DNA of 6,316 nt, taken from the NCBI GenBank assembly GCA_035281845.1, contig DATEVL010000055.1, forward strand, positions 1 through 6,316, given 5' to 3'. Positions 4,741-6,316 of the stretch are shown one piece after another (positions within the stretch are counted from its first letter, which is position 1; each line of letters starts with the position of its first letter). The position numbers were made by a program, and so were the translations under genes. Below the pieces are notes generated by a model. It made no database searches and was not told where the DNA came from. It worked only from the letters and a program-made list of their open reading frames with translations. Source of the DNA: DATEVL01 sp035281845 (lineage in GTDB: Bacteria; Chloroflexota; Anaerolineae; Anaerolineales; E44-bin32).

Positions 4741-5498
4741 GACATCACCTTCCCGCCGTCGACATTGATCGCCTGGCCGGTGAGGTAGGCCGCCGCCGGC
4801 GAGCACAGGAACAGGACTAGCGGGATAACGTCGTCGGGGTGGCCGAGGCGCGCCTGGGGAATATCGCTCAACCAGCGGGCCATCATGGCCTCGTCCTGGC
4901 GCAAAGCGGCGGTCATCTCCGTTTCGATCACACCCGGGCAGACCGCGTTGACTCGAATATTATACGCCGCCAGTTCGCGCGCCGCCTCGCGCGTCAGACC
5001 GATCAGCCCCGTCTTGCTCGCCACATAGGCCGCCCGGTCCTTCAGTCCGTGCGCACGGCCGGCGATCGAAGCGACATTGACGATGGCCCCGCCCCCCTGC
5101 TCGACCATCAGCCGGCCCACCGACTGCATCATGAGGAAAGGGCCTTTCAGGTTGACGGCCAGGGTCCGGTCCCAGTCCCACTCGTCGAAGGTCAGCAGAC
5201 TGGCATGCGGTTCGACGCCGGCGTTGTTGATCAGCACGTGGATGGCGCCGAAGACGTCGTGGACGGCGTCGATCATCGTCTGCACCGCCATCTTGTTGGC
5301 GACGTCGGCCAGAAACGGCTCGGCGACTCCTCCAGCGGTGCGAATATCGGCGACGGTTCGCTCAAGGTTGTCCGGCGTCAGGTCGTTCACGGCCACGCGG
5401 GCCCCGGCCGCGGCGAAGGCGCAGGCGATGGCCCGTCCAATCCCGCGCCCGGCCCCGGTGACCAAGGCGGACTGATCATAGAAGTCGTTCGTCTTCAT
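4737..5498 (-). CDS. Short-chain dehydrogenase/reductase (SDR, FabG-like)
   Basis: This 253-residue classical SDR is an NAD(P)-dependent oxidoreductase acting on a hydroxyl or keto group. All classical motifs are present: TGAGRGIG at 14-21 (cofactor binding), NNAG at 91-94, and the tetrad N116, S144, Y158 and K162 (Y-x3-K in AAYVASKTG). PGVIETEM (188-195) and the C-terminal INVDGG (244-249) also fit. D39 at the end of the second strand (VAVNDL) favours NAD(H) over NADP(H), which is inference from the family. It could be a 3-oxoacyl reductase, a 3-hydroxyacyl dehydrogenase or a sugar/alcohol dehydrogenase; the sequence does not decide. The ATG at 5498 has GGAGG at 5511-5515, 12 nt upstream, which is rather far. 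The 158 bp up to the NYN gene show no clear promoter. The stop codon TAG is shared with the end of the MITE-like element, yet the protein has a normal SDR end (VDGGKVMS) and is not truncated. Confidence 0.93.
   Translation of the reverse strand: MKTNDFYDQSALVTGAGRGIGRAIACAFAAAGARVAVNDLTPDNLERTVADIRTAGGVAEPFLADVANKMAVQTMIDAVHDVFGAIHVLINNAGVEPHASLLTFDEWDWDRTLAVNLKGPFLMMQSVGRLMVEQGGGAIVNVASIAGRAHGLKDRAAYVASKTGLIGLTREAARELAAYNIRVNAVCPGVIETEMTAALRQDEAMMARWLSDIPQARLGHPDDVIPLVLFLCSPAAAYLTGQAINVDGGKVMS
4744..4751 (-). promoter_or_regulatory. Probable former ribosome-binding site of the HicB-DinB gene
   Basis: On the minus strand AAGGTGAT lies within the last codons of the SDR gene and matches the 16S-complementary consensus AAGGAGGTGAT well. 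If the MITE-like element is removed, it lies 7 nt before the HicB-DinB ATG, an ideal spacing. It is now about 190 nt away and cannot serve that start directly. The match also encodes Lys-Val-Met, so chance cannot be excluded. Confidence 0.45.
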
Positions 5499-5656
5499 TC
5501 TCTCGTTCGGCCTCCGCCATCAGGTTCACTGAGAAATGGATCAGATCGCTGGACTTACATTCGGCCCCGGCAGGCATGGGCTTCGCGGCGGACCTAGGCT
5601 CCGACTTACAGGAAAAGCTCTCGAGGCAACAAGCCTGTCAGATTGTCGCCGCGCCC

Positions 5657-6280
5657 CTACGTCCACGTGGCCGGCTTTTCGACAACGTAACCACTCGACA
5701 GGGTAATCCGATCGGGAAGGAGACTCTTGCGCAGCTTTCCTTCGTAGCTCTGGAAGGAGATGGGGGCTACGCTCTGAAGCTCCAGGGAAAACCTGCCGGC
5801 AGGAAACGCGACCTTGACGAGCCTTGAAGGGAACAGCCGCCTAATCTCGGCAATTGGAGCCGTAAGGTCACTGTCGGCAGAGATTAGGATTGCCGTATCG
5901 AAATGACCTTGAAAGGCGTCGACCAGCATGTGGGTTGCAATATTGACGTCGCTTCTCTTCTCGTTAGAGGCTAGGCGCTTATGGCCACACTTCATACAGG
6001 TTTGGACGAAGGTCTGATATCGGCCGAAGTGGATCTCGAAATCGGGCAGAGTACCCAGCGCGCTAAGGTACGTCTGCTGACGTTTCCTCTTGGCCGCCGG
6101 GTTGCTGATCTTGGATGTGAAGTACTTTGTTCGAACGAGTCGCTGGTCAGAAGAAAGGAGTGACTTGGCCAGCTTCGCCAAGTCAAGCCAGTAGTACTTT
6201 GTCCAGGCCTTCTCCTTGAGCCCGAAATAAAGGTTGAAGCCGTCAATGTACTCGATCACGCGTTCTTCGCTGGGAGGCAC
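5657..6280 (-). CDS. NYN-domain (PIN-like, LabA/DUF88 type) putative ribonuclease
   Basis: This 207-residue protein shows the NYN domain, a PIN-like fold whose members are metal-dependent RNases or RNA-binding proteins. Acidic positions expected at the active site are D13 (IDGFNLYFG, with N16), D111 (KRSDVNIATHML) and D136/D138 (ILISADSDLTAPI). A C95-x2-C98 pair (CMKCGHKR) sits just before the central Asp and may bind a metal, alone or in a dimer. No signal peptide or membrane segment is visible. The start is GTG at 6280, chosen because AAGGGGGT lies 8 nt upstream and the domain begins soon after. Part of this gene is near 52% GC (6121-6180), while the SDR gene has stretches near 70% (5041-5100). 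This suggests a different origin, possibly horizontal transfer. The RNA target and biological role are unknown. The next gene downstream, an SDR, lies 158 bp away and is probably unrelated in function. Confidence 0.88.
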   Translation of the reverse strand: MPPSEERVIEYIDGFNLYFGLKEKAWTKYYWLDLAKLAKSLLSSDQRLVRTKYFTSKISNPAAKRKRQQTYLSALGTLPDFEIHFGRYQTFVQTCMKCGHKRLASNEKRSDVNIATHMLVDAFQGHFDTAILISADSDLTAPIAEIRRLFPSRLVKVAFPAGRFSLELQSVAPISFQSYEGKLRKSLLPDRITLSSGYVVEKPATWT

Positions 6281-6287
6281 CTGGGTT

Positions 6288-6295
6288 ACCCCCTT
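6288..6295 (-). promoter_or_regulatory. Ribosome-binding site of the NYN gene (GTG start)
   Basis: On the minus strand AAGGGGGT ends 7-8 nt before the GTG at 6280. It supports this non-ATG start over the in-frame GTG seven codons later, which has no such site at proper spacing. Confidence 0.6.
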
Positions 6296-6316
6296 GACAT
6301 CGGGATGAGAGTATTC

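Noticed and set aside
4839..5597. 252-codon open frame on the plus strand
   Set aside because: It is antisense to the SDR gene, with no motif of its own.
5499..5656. Promoter for the SDR gene (TTGTTG and TGTAAG at 16-nt spacing on the minus strand)
   Set aside because: The match to the consensus is too weak to separate it from chance, although a promoter in this gap is plausible.

Overview
The window is GC-rich bacterial DNA (about 65-70% in most genes) carrying seven protein-coding genes, all on the minus strand, so transcription runs right to left. The protein types (a HicB-like/DinB-like fusion, a long Zn-dependent MDR dehydrogenase, an AAC(3)-type acetyltransferase, a mitochondrial-like enoyl-CoA hydratase) and the intergenic palindromes suggest a free-living, possibly Chloroflexota-like, environmental bacterium. 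That placement is a judgement from family resemblance, not a proof. No rRNA, tRNA or CRISPR array was seen.

Layout in transcription order. (1) A NYN/PIN-like putative nuclease (6280-5657, GTG start), visibly lower in GC than its neighbours. (2) After 158 bp, an SDR-family NAD(P)-dependent oxidoreductase (5498-4737). (3) A short insertion of about 180 bp with perfect 16-bp terminal inverted repeats ending in CTAG (4556-4740), which looks like a non-autonomous IS630/Tc1-type MITE. (4) A HicB-like/DinB-like fusion protein (4555-3881), followed 26 bp later by (5) a second, stand-alone DinB-like protein (3854-3381). (6) A 423-bp non-coding stretch with a GC-rich repeat cluster, including a 31-bp tandem repeat. 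(7) An enoyl-CoA hydratase (2957-2184) and, 7 bp later, (8) an AAC(3)-family acetyltransferase (2176-1376). (9) A 104-bp gap holding two tandem palindromes and three heptamer repeats. (10) A Zn-dependent alcohol/polyol-type dehydrogenase (1271-66), followed by a strong GC-rich hairpin at 4-34.

The genes do not form an obvious named pathway. The two tight pairs (HicB-DinB with DinB, and hydratase with acetyltransferase) are probably co-transcribed. SDR and HicB-DinB were probably one unit as well. If the MITE is removed and one target copy kept, the SDR stop codon and the HicB-DinB start codon abut exactly (TAGATG), with a good Shine-Dalgarno (AAGGTGAT) inside the end of the SDR gene. The insertion regenerated the SDR stop codon, left both reading frames intact, and separated the downstream start from that ribosome-binding site. 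This is the most notable observation in the window. No new multi-gene system can be argued for from the sequence alone.
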